Part shown: positions 42,966 to 52,438 of the stretch, piece by piece | Layout of the letters: each line of letters starts with the position of its first letter | Numbering within the stretch: position 1 is the stretch's first letter | Source: Oceanospirillum sp048268485 | Lineage (GTDB): Bacteria; Pseudomonadota; Gammaproteobacteria; Pseudomonadales; Halomonadaceae | NCBI GenBank assembly: GCA_048268485.1 | Contig: JBLWVL010000003.1 | Location: 62,001-126,000 of the forward strand | Reading direction: 5' to 3' | Length of the DNA stretch: 64,000 nucleotides | Translations under genes and position numbers: made by a program | The notes under the pieces: generated by a model | What the model saw: the letters and a program-made list of their open reading frames with translations, nothing else | Databases searched by the model: none | What the model was told of the DNA's origin: nothing

Positions 42966-44237
42966 TCAGAAGTTACCCTTGAACCAGCCTTTGACCTTAT
43001 CAACGATGCTCATATCATCAGCCTGCCCGGGGGACTGCTCTTCTATATAGGCCACACGGGAGTTTGACGTCACCCCCGTATTCTCCAATCCATAGACTAA
43101 CAACCCGACACCCGTCGAATAAATAGGATTTCCAACAACATCGGACAACCCCTTAATGTTACTTGGCGACGCAATTCGGACTTGCATATGGAAAATTTCC
43201 TCAGCAAGCTGAACAACACCTTCCATTTTTGAAGTTCCGCCAGTCAGCACGATTCCAGCAGGGATCAGATCTTCAAAGCCACTTCGGCGTATCTCGTCAA
43301 GAACCAGTGTAAAAAGCTCTTCATAACGAGGCTCAACAACTTCCGCTAATCGTTGCCGTGACAACTCCTGCGGAGGACGCTCCCCTACACTAGGCACCTG
43401 GAATACATGCTCTTCACTCGCCAGCTGCGTTAATGCACATGCATATTTTATTTTGATCTCTTCCGCATTCTGTGTCGGGGTACGCAATGCCATCGCAATA
43501 TCATTGGTAACCTGATCACCCGCAATCGGAATAACAGAGGTGTGCTTAATGGCACCTTCTGTAAATATAGCGATATCTGTCGTACCACCGCCAATATCGA
43601 CCAGACAAACACCCAACTCACGCTCATCTTCATTCAGTACAGCATAACTGGAAGCAAGCTGCTCCAGAATGACGCCATCCACTTCAAGACCACAACGACC
43701 AACACACTTCACAATATTCTGAATAGCATTAACGGCGGCGGTGACTAAATGAACCTGAACTTTAATTTCACGGCCAGACATGCCGAGGGGTTCTTTAATA
43801 CCTTCATGGAGATCAATTGTATATTCCTGGGGAATAACATGAATGATCTCCTGGTCTGTAGTGATGCGTGATGTCGCTTTTTCCCGGGCAGAGCTAACCA
43901 CCCGATCGATATCATCTTCTGTTACTTCTCTGTTTGAGGTCGTTGCAACACCGTCTGAGTTCATACTACGTATATGACTGCCGGCAATGCCAACATAAAC
44001 AGAGTGGATATTACAGCCAGCCATCAGCTCAGCTTCTTCGATTGCACGCTGGATAGAAAGGACCGTGGACTCGATGTTGATAACGACACCTTTTTTCAGC
44101 CCCCGGGAAGGATGTGACCCTATACCTACAATCTCTACCTCACCATCTGCTGTCCTATGGCCAACGATGGCAACAATTTTTGATGTTCCGATATCGAGCC
44201 CGACAACCATGTTGTTGTTCGTCATATTTGCAGCCAT
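42966..44237 (-). CDS. ftsA: Cell division protein FtsA
   Basis: 423-aa actin-like ATPase that anchors FtsZ to the membrane. It starts VVGLDIGTSKIVAIVG, has the CLVDIGGGTTDIAIF phosphate loop and GIVLTGGTSKMEG, and ends in an amphipathic helix (IVDKVKGWFKGNF) for membrane binding. The GAGGAG ribosome site is 12 bases from the first ATG; a second ATG four codons in lacks its own site. Confidence 0.97.
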   Translation of the reverse strand: MAANMTNNNMVVGLDIGTSKIVAIVGHRTADGEVEIVGIGSHPSRGLKKGVVINIESTVLSIQRAIEEAELMAGCNIHSVYVGIAGSHIRSMNSDGVATTSNREVTEDDIDRVVSSAREKATSRITTDQEIIHVIPQEYTIDLHEGIKEPLGMSGREIKVQVHLVTAAVNAIQNIVKCVGRCGLEVDGVILEQLASSYAVLNEDERELGVCLVDIGGGTTDIAIFTEGAIKHTSVIPIAGDQVTNDIAMALRTPTQNAEEIKIKYACALTQLASEEHVFQVPSVGERPPQELSRQRLAEVVEPRYEELFTLVLDEIRRSGFEDLIPAGIVLTGGTSKMEGVVQLAEEIFHMQVRIASPSNIKGLSDVVGNPIYSTGVGLLVYGLENTGVTSNSRVAYIEEQSPGQADDMSIVDKVKGWFKGNF

Positions 44238-44321
44238 AAGCCGGGCATTCTCCTCAACGCGTCAACGTAAACCGTAAAATACAAACTAAAAAATCCAAGG
44301 CTCTGCCGTAGATTATAAATT

Positions 44322-45020
44322 CTATTGCACCCATTCAACAGAAAAACCGTTCGGATAGCGAAGATCAATCAACCTGACATCACTCCAACGGTCTTTAAGG
44401 CTTGAGTACACCGCCCCAATCCTGCCAATACGCTCTGTCGTTTGCTCTTTGCCAACTAATAACCACGGACCACCCTCAAGATGAACAGACCAAGCCCCGT
44501 GCTTAGCAACAGAAACGACATCAATACTTAGCCCAAGAGGCTTAACACGTGCAGATAAAGCGCGATAAAAATCCCAAACTCTCTTTCCGGATCCCTTAGG
44601 GCCCGCAAGTTTTGGTAGTGCTTCATGATCGACACGATCTGCAGGGAAAAAGGCGACTAGGTTAGAGTCAAGAAAGCCATTTTGCAACCAGTTTGCAACA
44701 GGTTTTTTTTCCGTGACAGCAACTTCAATTTGCTCAGGCCATACCCGGCTGACCTGGGCCTTCGCAACCCAGGGTAAGCTTTCAACGCCTTCTTTTACTT
44801 CATTAAGATCTGATGCCAAAAAACCAACCGATAAAGTCTCAGCCAGAACATACTGCAGGCGCTTTTTATCTACATGTTCAATAGAACCCACTACCCGGAC
44901 ACCGTCAACCGGCCAATAAAGTAAAGGCCGCACTCCTTTGAGTGCCGCCACAAGTAAAACAAAAACTCCAGTTAATACAAGAGGGTTTAACCAATTGATA
45001 CGCCCCGGCAAACTAAACAC
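44322..45020 (-). CDS. ftsQ: Cell division protein FtsQ
   Basis: 232-aa bitopic divisome protein. A short cytoplasmic part is followed by a membrane helix (about 13-30), then the POTRA domain (VDGVRVVGSIEHV start) and the beta domain (LPWVAKAQVSRVWPEQIEV). It links FtsB/FtsL to the rest of the divisome. GTG start with GGAGG only 4 bases upstream. The cytoplasmic N-terminus is short for the family. Gap to ftsA is 84 bp, to ddlB 29 bp. Confidence 0.93.
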   Translation of the reverse strand: MFSLPGRINWLNPLVLTGVFVLLVAALKGVRPLLYWPVDGVRVVGSIEHVDKKRLQYVLAETLSVGFLASDLNEVKEGVESLPWVAKAQVSRVWPEQIEVAVTEKKPVANWLQNGFLDSNLVAFFPADRVDHEALPKLAGPKGSGKRVWDFYRALSARVKPLGLSIDVVSVAKHGAWSVHLEGGPWLLVGKEQTTERIGRIGAVYSSLKDRWSDVRLIDLRYPNGFSVEWVQ

Positions 45021-45049
45021 ACAACCTCCACCCGAAAAACCGAGTCTGT

Positions 45050-45997
45050 TTAAAAGTCATAGCGTTGCTTCGCAGCCTGAATTATTGCCAGCACCAGCTC
45101 AGGAAAACTGTACCCTTTTGCCTGAGCAGCCATAGGTACAAGGCTATGATCTGTCATCCCTGGTAACGTATTAACCTCTAATAATTGAGGTTCATTTTTT
45201 TCATTCAGCATCAGGTCAACACGCCCCCAGTCCTGACACCCCACGGCATTAAAGGCTTTAAGTGAAAGAGCCTGAATCCGCTCCTCCTCTTCGCGAGAAA
45301 GGCCACAAGGCAGAAGATAGCGAGTGTCATTCACCAGATACTTGGCTTCATAATCATAGAACTGGTGATTAGTTTCTAATCCGATGACCGGCAAAGCCTC
45401 CCCGTCAAGAATGGTCACGGTAAACTCTTTACCCGTTACCCACTGCTCAACAAAGACGGAACTATCAAGATCAGCTGCTTTAGCGACAGCCTCCTCCAAC
45501 TGATCCAGACGATCCACTTTAGACATACCGATACTGGAGCCTTCATGAACAGGCTTGACCATAAGCGGCATACCACCCAGTGTCCGCCAAACTGCCTCCA
45601 AATCTGTGGAAGCATCAACCCAACAATACCCCGGCGTAGGCAGGCCGAGTGTCTGCCAAACCTGTTTGGTCTTCAGTTTATCCATTGCAAGGGCAGAGCC
45701 CAAAACACCACTACCAGTATAGGGGATCCCCAGGCACTCAAGTAACCCCTGTATCGTACCATCCTCACCACCACGTCCATGCAGGGCAAGAAATGCGATA
45801 TCAAAATCAGCCTGCTGCAATAAGGGTAACCAATCACCGCTGTGATTAATATCAATACCGACAACATCAATTTCTACTGTTTTCAGTGCCGCAATCACAG
45901 CTTGGCCACTTTTCAGGGATACGTCGCGCTCGGCTGAGGTTCCACCATACAAAACAGCCACACGCAGAGGGGCTCCCGGGCTTTGAAACTCACTCAT
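45050..45997 (-). CDS. ddlB: D-alanine--D-alanine ligase
   Basis: 315-aa ATP-grasp ligase making D-Ala-D-Ala for the peptidoglycan stem. Motifs include LYGGTSAERDVSLKSG, HGRGGEDGTIQG, PVHEGSSIGMSKV and the metal-binding LLEVNTLPGMTDHSL. ATG at 45997 is 7 bases from AAGGAG and overlaps the murC stop (ATGAGTGA), so translation is coupled; a GTG one codon earlier is too close to the site. Confidence 0.96.
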   Translation of the reverse strand: MSEFQSPGAPLRVAVLYGGTSAERDVSLKSGQAVIAALKTVEIDVVGIDINHSGDWLPLLQQADFDIAFLALHGRGGEDGTIQGLLECLGIPYTGSGVLGSALAMDKLKTKQVWQTLGLPTPGYCWVDASTDLEAVWRTLGGMPLMVKPVHEGSSIGMSKVDRLDQLEEAVAKAADLDSSVFVEQWVTGKEFTVTILDGEALPVIGLETNHQFYDYEAKYLVNDTRYLLPCGLSREEEERIQALSLKAFNAVGCQDWGRVDLMLNEKNEPQLLEVNTLPGMTDHSLVPMAAQAKGYSFPELVLAIIQAAKQRYDF

Positions 45998-47429
45998 CAC
46001 CGAACTCCTTCAATCCCTCAGTACTCAGGTTTGTTGCCAGGCCACCGATATCACCTGCCCCCTGCAGAAGTAAAATATCGCCATCCTGCAAAACTGATCT
46101 GAGCACTGATTTAAGCTCCGATTTCTCTGGAATAAAAATAGGTTCAACCTGGCCCCTTTCACGGATACTGCGACTCAGTGAACGCCCCTCTGCACCAGGA
46201 ATTACTTCCTCACCGGCTGCATAAACCTCCATCAGCAGTAGCTTATCTACCCCCGAAAGCACCTGAACAAAATCTTCGTACAGATCCCTCGTGCGGCTAT
46301 ATCGATGGGGCTGATAGACCATCACTAAGCGCTTATCAGGCCAACCACTGCGTACCGCTTTAATCGTGGCTTCTACTTCTGTTGGATGATGACCATAATC
46401 GTCCACCAGCATCGCCAGTCCTTTTTCATGCTCTAACTGACCAAGAATCTGAAAACGGCGCCCTACACCATCAAAGCGTGCTAAACCGGCAACAATCGCT
46501 TCATCACTTACCCCTTCATCCGTCGCAACAACAATAGTAGCCAGCGCATTCAGAGCATTATGTTGACCCGGCATATTCAGGGTAATATCAAGATCCGCAT
46601 GCCCATCAGGACGAATCGCTGTAAAGCTAATTTTCTGCCCCTGCTGAGTAAAGTTGGCAATTCGATAATCCGCATCATGGCTAAAGCCGTAAGTAAGTAT
46701 CGGACGACTTATCTGAGAAATCAGCTCACGTACAACGGGGTCATCAACACAGATAACAGCCAGTCCATAGAAAGGCAGATTATGCAGAAAATCGATAAAC
46801 GTCTGTTTCAGCTTACTGAAATCACCGCCATAAGTAGACATATGGTCAGCATCAATATTAGTAACAATTGCCACCATAGGCTGAAGATGCAGGAAAGAAG
46901 CATCACTCTCATCGGCTTCAGCCACCAAGTATCGGCTTTCCCCCAGCCGGGCATTGCTACCAGCACTGTTTAAACGCCCACCAATTACAAATGTCGGATC
47001 AAGCTCACCTTCCGCCAAAACAGTAGCCATCAGACTGGTTGTGGTAGTTTTACCATGAGTACCAGCCACAGCAATACCATGACGAAAGCGCATCAGTTCC
47101 GCCAACATCTCGGCACGGCGGACAATCGGTATACGTCGCTGCACGGCATAAGCAATTTCAGGGTTATCTGTGTTGATCGCTGTTGAAACCACAATCACAT
47201 CTGCGCCATAGACATTGGTTTCGTCGTGCCCGATAAATACTTCAGCACCCAAGTCCAGTAAGCGCTGCACACTGGCAGACTTCTTCAGATCAGAACCGGA
47301 AATAGAATACCCCTGATTAAGAAGGACTTCGGCGATTCCACACATACCAACGCCGCCGATACCAACAAAATGAATCCGACGAATGCGGCGCATTTCAGGG
47401 ACTTGATAACCCACTTTTTCTTCAGCCAA
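45990..47429 (-). CDS. murC: UDP-N-acetylmuramate--L-alanine ligase MurC
   Basis: 479-aa Mur ligase adding L-Ala to UDP-MurNAc. The N-terminal FVGIGGVGMCGIAEVL binds UDP; the ATP loop is GTHGKTTTTS; DDYGHHPTEV and YQPHRYSRT belong to the C-terminal domain. I prefer a TTG start at 47429: GGAG lies 6 bases upstream, the TTG overlaps the murG stop (TTGGCTGA) in the same style as murC-ddlB, and the protein then has a family-like lead of 15 residues before RRIHFVG. ATG at 47393 is the alternative but has no ribosome site. Confidence 0.94.
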   Translation of the reverse strand: MAEEKVGYQVPEMRRIRRIHFVGIGGVGMCGIAEVLLNQGYSISGSDLKKSASVQRLLDLGAEVFIGHDETNVYGADVIVVSTAINTDNPEIAYAVQRRIPIVRRAEMLAELMRFRHGIAVAGTHGKTTTTSLMATVLAEGELDPTFVIGGRLNSAGSNARLGESRYLVAEADESDASFLHLQPMVAIVTNIDADHMSTYGGDFSKLKQTFIDFLHNLPFYGLAVICVDDPVVRELISQISRPILTYGFSHDADYRIANFTQQGQKISFTAIRPDGHADLDITLNMPGQHNALNALATIVVATDEGVSDEAIVAGLARFDGVGRRFQILGQLEHEKGLAMLVDDYGHHPTEVEATIKAVRSGWPDKRLVMVYQPHRYSRTRDLYEDFVQVLSGVDKLLLMEVYAAGEEVIPGAEGRSLSRSIRERGQVEPIFIPEKSELKSVLRSVLQDGDILLLQGAGDIGGLATNLSTEGLKEFGDE

Positions 47430-48564
47430 AACGCTTCTCCAAACACCCTTGAACGACCGCTTCCGTTGCCAGTGGTCGCGCAACACGACGAGCATTCTTA
47501 CCCATCGTTATAATTTTTTCAGGATCACTGACCAGATCTCTGAGCACATTAGACAGATGATCAGCATCCATCTCTTTTTGAGGCAGCAGAATACCTGCAT
47601 CCGCTTCAACTAAAAAGCGTGCATTCGCCGTCTGATGATCATCAACCGCAATAGGCAAAGGAACCAGCACAGAGGCACGACCTGCAGCTGCCAACTCAGA
47701 TACAGTCAGAGCTCCTGCCCGACAAATAACTAAATCAGCCCAATCGAAAGCCTTGGTCATGTCATCAATAAACTCCTGCGCGCGGGCAGCGACTTTAAAG
47801 TGCTGGTAGTTTTTTTCCGTCATCTCAAGCTTGCCTTTACCCGTCTGATGCCAGATGTCAGGGCGCACTTCAGGTTGTATTTTTGATAACGCCTCCGGCA
47901 ACCTTTCGTTAAACACCTGCGCCCCTAGACTCCCCCCTATAACCAGGATATTTATTGGTAGCGGGTGCAGGGTCTTCTCAGGGAGAGCCAACAGGCTCTC
48001 ACGAACAGGGTTACCGGTTACAATAGCACCTACTTTCTCATCAAATGCACCGGGGAAAGCCGCAAAGGTTTGCCGTGCCACTTTCGAAAGCCAGCGATTG
48101 GTCATACCGGCTACGGCATTTTGTTCATGGATAAAAACAGGAATACCCAGAATCCGGGCTGCAATACCTCCCGGACCACTGGCAAAACCACCTAAGCCCA
48201 CAACAAAATCCGGTTTAAAACGACGCAAAATAACAAGAGCCTGCTTAACGGCGTTAAGGACCAAAAAAGGGGCCATCAGTTTTCGCAGCAACCCCTTACC
48301 CCTCAACCCCACAACATCGATGTGATTTAAGGCGATACCTGCCGCCGGAACCAGTCGGTTCTCAATACCCTGAGGACTCCCCAGCCATTCAACCTGCAAA
48401 CCTTCAGCCATAAAGCGTTCCGCAAGAGACAAGGCAGGAATAACATGGCCACCAGTGCCACCAGCCATCAGCATCACTTTTTTACCCGCGTAACGACCTG
48501 TTTCAATAGCCATAGCAGTAGGCACTGAATGCTCCCGATCTTTATCGATTATATCGCTTGGCAT
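47422..48564 (-). CDS. murG: Lipid II synthase MurG
   Basis: GT28 glycosyltransferase that adds GlcNAc to lipid I on the inner face of the membrane. Motifs: MAGGTGGHVIPAL, the HEQNAVAG loop, GGSLGAQVFNE and the UDP-GlcNAc site CRAGALTVSELAAAGR. The start is uncertain: ATG 48564 (380 aa, AGAG 6 bases upstream) is given here; ATGs at 48585, 48594 or 48513 are also in frame. The N-terminal 40 residues before KKVMLMAGG are longer than in E. coli MurG (355 aa). It overlaps the end of ftsW. Confidence 0.92.
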   Translation of the reverse strand: MPSDIIDKDREHSVPTAMAIETGRYAGKKVMLMAGGTGGHVIPALSLAERFMAEGLQVEWLGSPQGIENRLVPAAGIALNHIDVVGLRGKGLLRKLMAPFLVLNAVKQALVILRRFKPDFVVGLGGFASGPGGIAARILGIPVFIHEQNAVAGMTNRWLSKVARQTFAAFPGAFDEKVGAIVTGNPVRESLLALPEKTLHPLPINILVIGGSLGAQVFNERLPEALSKIQPEVRPDIWHQTGKGKLEMTEKNYQHFKVAARAQEFIDDMTKAFDWADLVICRAGALTVSELAAAGRASVLVPLPIAVDDHQTANARFLVEADAGILLPQKEMDADHLSNVLRDLVSDPEKIITMGKNARRVARPLATEAVVQGCLEKRFG

Positions 48565-49834
48565 ACTTAGCTCTTTTTTGCTCATACAAATCAACTTTAT
48601 GACGGGTTTCCTGATCTATCCTCAGGCAGATAGCAACCATGACGCAACTAATTAACAAACTGCTGCCACCATAACTCATAAAGGGTAATGTTAGCCCCTT
48701 CGTTGGTAATAGGCCGGTGTTCACACCAATATTAATAAAAGTTTGCGCTGCAATAACCAGCCCCAGACCAAAAGCCACATAACAGTGAAAAAGGAGTTTA
48801 TGCTCACCGGCTTTCCGGGCAATAACAAACATCCGATAAATCAGAAGGCCATAGACAAATAAAGTAATCAGAGCTCCAAATAACCCCAGCTCTTCCGCCA
48901 GAATAGCAAAGACAAAATCAGTATGAGCTTCAGGCAGATAAAAGAGCTTCTGAACGCTATTTCCAAGCCCCAGACCATCCCAGCCCCCACGCCCGAATGC
49001 AATCAGTGCCTGGGTCAGCTGATAACCAGAGTCAAACTGAGCAGCCCATGGATCAAAGTAAGTGGTCAGACGCTTCATTCGATAAGGCTGCAGCAGTGCA
49101 ATAAACCCTGCCATAGCGATAGTACTGAGCATCAGCGTGATAAAACGCTTCATTCCGACACCGGATAGAAAAAGCATGCCTAACATACTACCCAGAATCA
49201 CAACAGTAGCGCCGTAGTCCGGCTCCATTATCAGCAAAAGCCCCATAAAGCCCATCACAGCCAACGGCTTCATAAACCCGGACCAGTGCTCACGCACTTC
49301 ATCCAGACGCCGAACCAGATAACCCGACAGATAGACCACCATAAAAAGCTTAGCCAGCTCTGATGCCTGCAGGTTAACAATCCCAAGCGAGATCCAGCGG
49401 GAGCTACCATTTACTTCGCGACCTATACCCGGAAGCAAAACAGCGATCAGCAGCAGAAACGCTGTCAATAACAAGGCAAAGCTGTTGTCATACCACCAGC
49501 GAATAGGAACCAAGGCCACTAAAAGTCCAAGCCCAAGCCCCATCACCAGATAGATACCGTGCCGGATACTGAAAAAGAAAGGATTACCGTAGCGGCTACC
49601 GGCAATTTCCATAGATGCCGATGTCACCATCAGCCAGCCCAGAAAAAGTAGAAACAGGGATGAAAAAAGCAACCAGCCATCGATACGGCGGGTCATCTCT
49701 TTGTTGACATGGACAAGGTTCAATAACTCTAATAATGGCTGCAGTACCTCATAGAGATTCAGGGAAAGCTGTTTTGCTTTCCCGGCCATTGCCTGCCATT
49801 TATCAATCAATTGCTGTTTACGATCAGCCTGCAC
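48542..49834 (-). CDS. ftsW: SEDS peptidoglycan polymerase FtsW
   Basis: 430-aa polytopic membrane protein with about ten helices, the septal glycosyltransferase partner of FtsI. Conserved SEDS segments are present: EPDYGATVVI (with its acidic residue), the long periplasmic loop with PEAHTDFVFAILAEELG, and GLTLPFMSYGGSSLL. An N-terminal cytoplasmic extension of about 45 residues precedes helix 1. The start overlaps the murD stop by 11 bp. Confidence 0.95.
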   Translation of the reverse strand: MQADRKQQLIDKWQAMAGKAKQLSLNLYEVLQPLLELLNLVHVNKEMTRRIDGWLLFSSLFLLFLGWLMVTSASMEIAGSRYGNPFFFSIRHGIYLVMGLGLGLLVALVPIRWWYDNSFALLLTAFLLLIAVLLPGIGREVNGSSRWISLGIVNLQASELAKLFMVVYLSGYLVRRLDEVREHWSGFMKPLAVMGFMGLLLIMEPDYGATVVILGSMLGMLFLSGVGMKRFITLMLSTIAMAGFIALLQPYRMKRLTTYFDPWAAQFDSGYQLTQALIAFGRGGWDGLGLGNSVQKLFYLPEAHTDFVFAILAEELGLFGALITLFVYGLLIYRMFVIARKAGEHKLLFHCYVAFGLGLVIAAQTFINIGVNTGLLPTKGLTLPFMSYGGSSLLISCVMVAICLRIDQETRHKVDLYEQKRAKYAKRYNR

Positions 49835-51158
49835 AACAGATTTCCTTTACTGCAGCCGTGAAGGCATCGCCACGAACAATATAGCTTCCGAACATATCCC
49901 AGCTCGCACACGCCGGAGACAACAAGACCTGATCTCCTGACACAGCCAGTCCGTGCGCTTTTTTCACGGCATCTTCCATCGACACAGCCCTGAAAACAGG
50001 AGTGGATGGCGCCAGAGACTCTGCAATAACATTAGCATCGCGGCCAATCAGAACCACAGCTTTACAATATTCAGCAACCGGCGCTGCCAAGCTATCAAAC
50101 TCAGCTCCTTTACCATCTCCGCCGGCAATCAGAATAATACGACCATCCACCGCAAGACCGTTCAATGCAGCAACTGTGGCACCGACATTTGTACCTTTAG
50201 AGTCATTGATATACTTGATCCCACCATGATCCAGTACCAACTGACAACGATGATCCAGTCCCTGAAAGTCTTTCAGCGCATCCAGCATTGCACTCATAGG
50301 GATACCAGCCCCCTGGCCAAGAGCTAACGCAGACAGAGCATTTAGCTGACCATGACGACCACTCAACGCAATATCATCAACCGGTATCAACGCGTTTTCG
50401 CCTTGGGATAACCACTGACGACCATCCATTGAGATCAAGCCAAACTGACCTGGCTCAGGCTTATCCAAACCAAAACTAACCAAATCACTTTTAAACTCAT
50501 GCACCGGCAACGTCGCGTCTTCCCCTCTGTTGACCACTGCCAACTTACAACCCGTATAAACACGCTGCTTCGCCAGGCTGTACTCCAGCATATCCGGATA
50601 ACGATCCAGATGGTCTGCACTTAGGTTCAAAATAGTAGCCGCCTGAGCTCTCAGGCTATGGGTCGTTTCCAACTGAAAGGAAGAGAGCTCAAGTACATAA
50701 AGCTCTTTTTCACCTTCGGCCAGAAGATCAAGAACCGGAAGGCCTATATTGCCACCCACACCTACATTAATATCCGCTTTTTCAGCCATATAGCCCACAA
50801 GGCTCGTCACAGTGCTCTTCGCATTAGAGCCGGTAATGGCCACAACAGGAGCGGAAACCTCATACGCAAATAGCTCCACATCACCCACAACAGGTACACC
50901 TGAAGCCATAGCTTTGGCAATCGCGGGTTCACTGACAGCAATACCAGGACTTACAATCAACCGGGTCGCTTCGCAAAGCTGACCTGCATCCAAAGGGCCC
51001 AGCCAAAGTTCAACACCAGGAAACTCACGTTCAAACTCTACCAGACCAGGAGGATTAAAACGGGTATCCGCAATAGCGAAATGCTCCCCTTTGCCTGCCA
51101 GATACCGGGCGCAGGAGATGCCGGTCTGACCTAAACCTATAACGACGCTATGGGACAC
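49824..51158 (-). CDS. murD: UDP-MurNAc-L-Ala--D-glutamate ligase MurD
   Basis: 444-aa Mur ligase adding D-Glu. The UDP-binding N-terminus is VIGLGQTGISCARYL. The ATP loop reads GSNAKSTV rather than the more usual GTNGKST; the same form occurs in pseudomonads. YINDSKGTN and LSPACASWDMF mark the C-terminal substrate regions. Gap to mraY is 94 bp. Confidence 0.96.
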   Translation of the reverse strand: MSHSVVIGLGQTGISCARYLAGKGEHFAIADTRFNPPGLVEFEREFPGVELWLGPLDAGQLCEATRLIVSPGIAVSEPAIAKAMASGVPVVGDVELFAYEVSAPVVAITGSNAKSTVTSLVGYMAEKADINVGVGGNIGLPVLDLLAEGEKELYVLELSSFQLETTHSLRAQAATILNLSADHLDRYPDMLEYSLAKQRVYTGCKLAVVNRGEDATLPVHEFKSDLVSFGLDKPEPGQFGLISMDGRQWLSQGENALIPVDDIALSGRHGQLNALSALALGQGAGIPMSAMLDALKDFQGLDHRCQLVLDHGGIKYINDSKGTNVGATVAALNGLAVDGRIILIAGGDGKGAEFDSLAAPVAEYCKAVVLIGRDANVIAESLAPSTPVFRAVSMEDAVKKAHGLAVSGDQVLLSPACASWDMFGSYIVRGDAFTAAVKEICCAG

Positions 51159-51252
51159 AAAAACACCCTCTACTGAAACGGCAGTTCATTAAACATTGAC
51201 CTTTGCACATCAACGCTCCGGTTGACCCACGTGAAAAGGCCGGCAGCATAAA

Positions 51253-52335
51253 TCAACGAAGCTTTAAGGTCGCAAGGCCAATCAGAACCAATACAACCGT
51301 GATAATCCAGAAACGGACAATCACACGGGGCTCGGGCCATCCCTTTAACTCAAAATGATGGTGAATCGGTGCCATACGAAAGATTCTGCGACCCGTCAGT
51401 TTAAAAGAAGCCACCTGCAAAATAACTGAGACCGTCTCCATCACAAAGACACCGCCCATGATAAAGAGCACAACTTCCTGTCGTACAATAACAGCAACAA
51501 CCCCCAGCGCAGCACCTAACGCTAATGCTCCCACATCGCCCATAAAAACCTGCGCCGGATAGGTGTTAAACCAAAGAAAGCCAAGACCGGCACCAGCAAT
51601 TGTCGCACAGAATACAAGCAGCTCACCTGAGCCAATGATATAAGGGATTTTCAGATAAGCTGAAAACTCGATATTACCCGATGCATAAGCAAAAACCCCG
51701 AGGGCCGAGGCCACCATCACCGTGGGTAAAATAGCTAAACCATCCAAACCATCGGTCAGGTTAACTGCATTACTGGTACCCACAATAACAAAATAGGTTA
51801 AGACCACGAAGAAGACCCCCATCTCCCAGCTGAAGTCTTTCAGGAAGGGCAGAATCAAAGAGGTTTCGGCTGCGGTCGGGGCGCTTTGAAACAGGAAAAC
51901 AGCAGCCCCCAAGCCGGCAACAGACTGCCAGAAATACTTCCATTTCGCGGGTAGGCCCCGGGAGTTTTTCTCAACTACCTTGCGGTAATCATCAACCCAG
52001 CCCACGGCACCAAACATCAGAGTAACAGCCAGTGCAACCCAGACATAACGGTTTGATAAGTCTCCCCACAGTAACGTACTGATTGCGATGGCACTGATGA
52101 TCAAAGCACCGCCCATGGTCGGGGTTCCGTTCTTACTCAGATGACTTTCCGGGCCATCATCACGCACTGCCTGACCGATCTGCGCCGATACTAGCTTGCG
52201 GATCATCCAAGGGCCAAGGAAAAGCGACAGCGACAGGGCCGTAAGCACACCCAGAATCGCTCGCAGGGTCAGATAGTTAAACACAGAAAATGCGCTGTAA
52301 TATTGGGACAGCCAGTCAGCAAGAATCAGAAGCAT
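51253..52335 (-). CDS. mraY: Phospho-MurNAc-pentapeptide translocase MraY
   Basis: 360-aa enzyme with ten membrane helices that makes lipid I. Family motifs: KNGTPTMGG, FGAVGWVDDYRK, NAVNLTDGLDGLA with catalytic aspartates, and APIHHHFELKGW. Length equals the E. coli protein. The 103-bp spacing after murF is the largest gap in the mur part of the cluster. Confidence 0.97.
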   Translation of the reverse strand: MLLILADWLSQYYSAFSVFNYLTLRAILGVLTALSLSLFLGPWMIRKLVSAQIGQAVRDDGPESHLSKNGTPTMGGALIISAIAISTLLWGDLSNRYVWVALAVTLMFGAVGWVDDYRKVVEKNSRGLPAKWKYFWQSVAGLGAAVFLFQSAPTAAETSLILPFLKDFSWEMGVFFVVLTYFVIVGTSNAVNLTDGLDGLAILPTVMVASALGVFAYASGNIEFSAYLKIPYIIGSGELLVFCATIAGAGLGFLWFNTYPAQVFMGDVGALALGAALGVVAVIVRQEVVLFIMGGVFVMETVSVILQVASFKLTGRRIFRMAPIHHHFELKGWPEPRVIVRFWIITVVLVLIGLATLKLR

Positions 52336-52438
52336 CTGTAGGTTATTTCCCTGTTATACCCTCTTCGGGGTTTTTCGTGATAAATGTAAATTGAAGCCTT
52401 GCTCAGCCTGAACCTGAACCAAAGACCATTATTGTTAT

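Noticed and set aside
49824..51158. Non-standard GSNAKST ATP loop in MurD
   Set aside because: The same form is normal in pseudomonad MurD, so it is not a defect.
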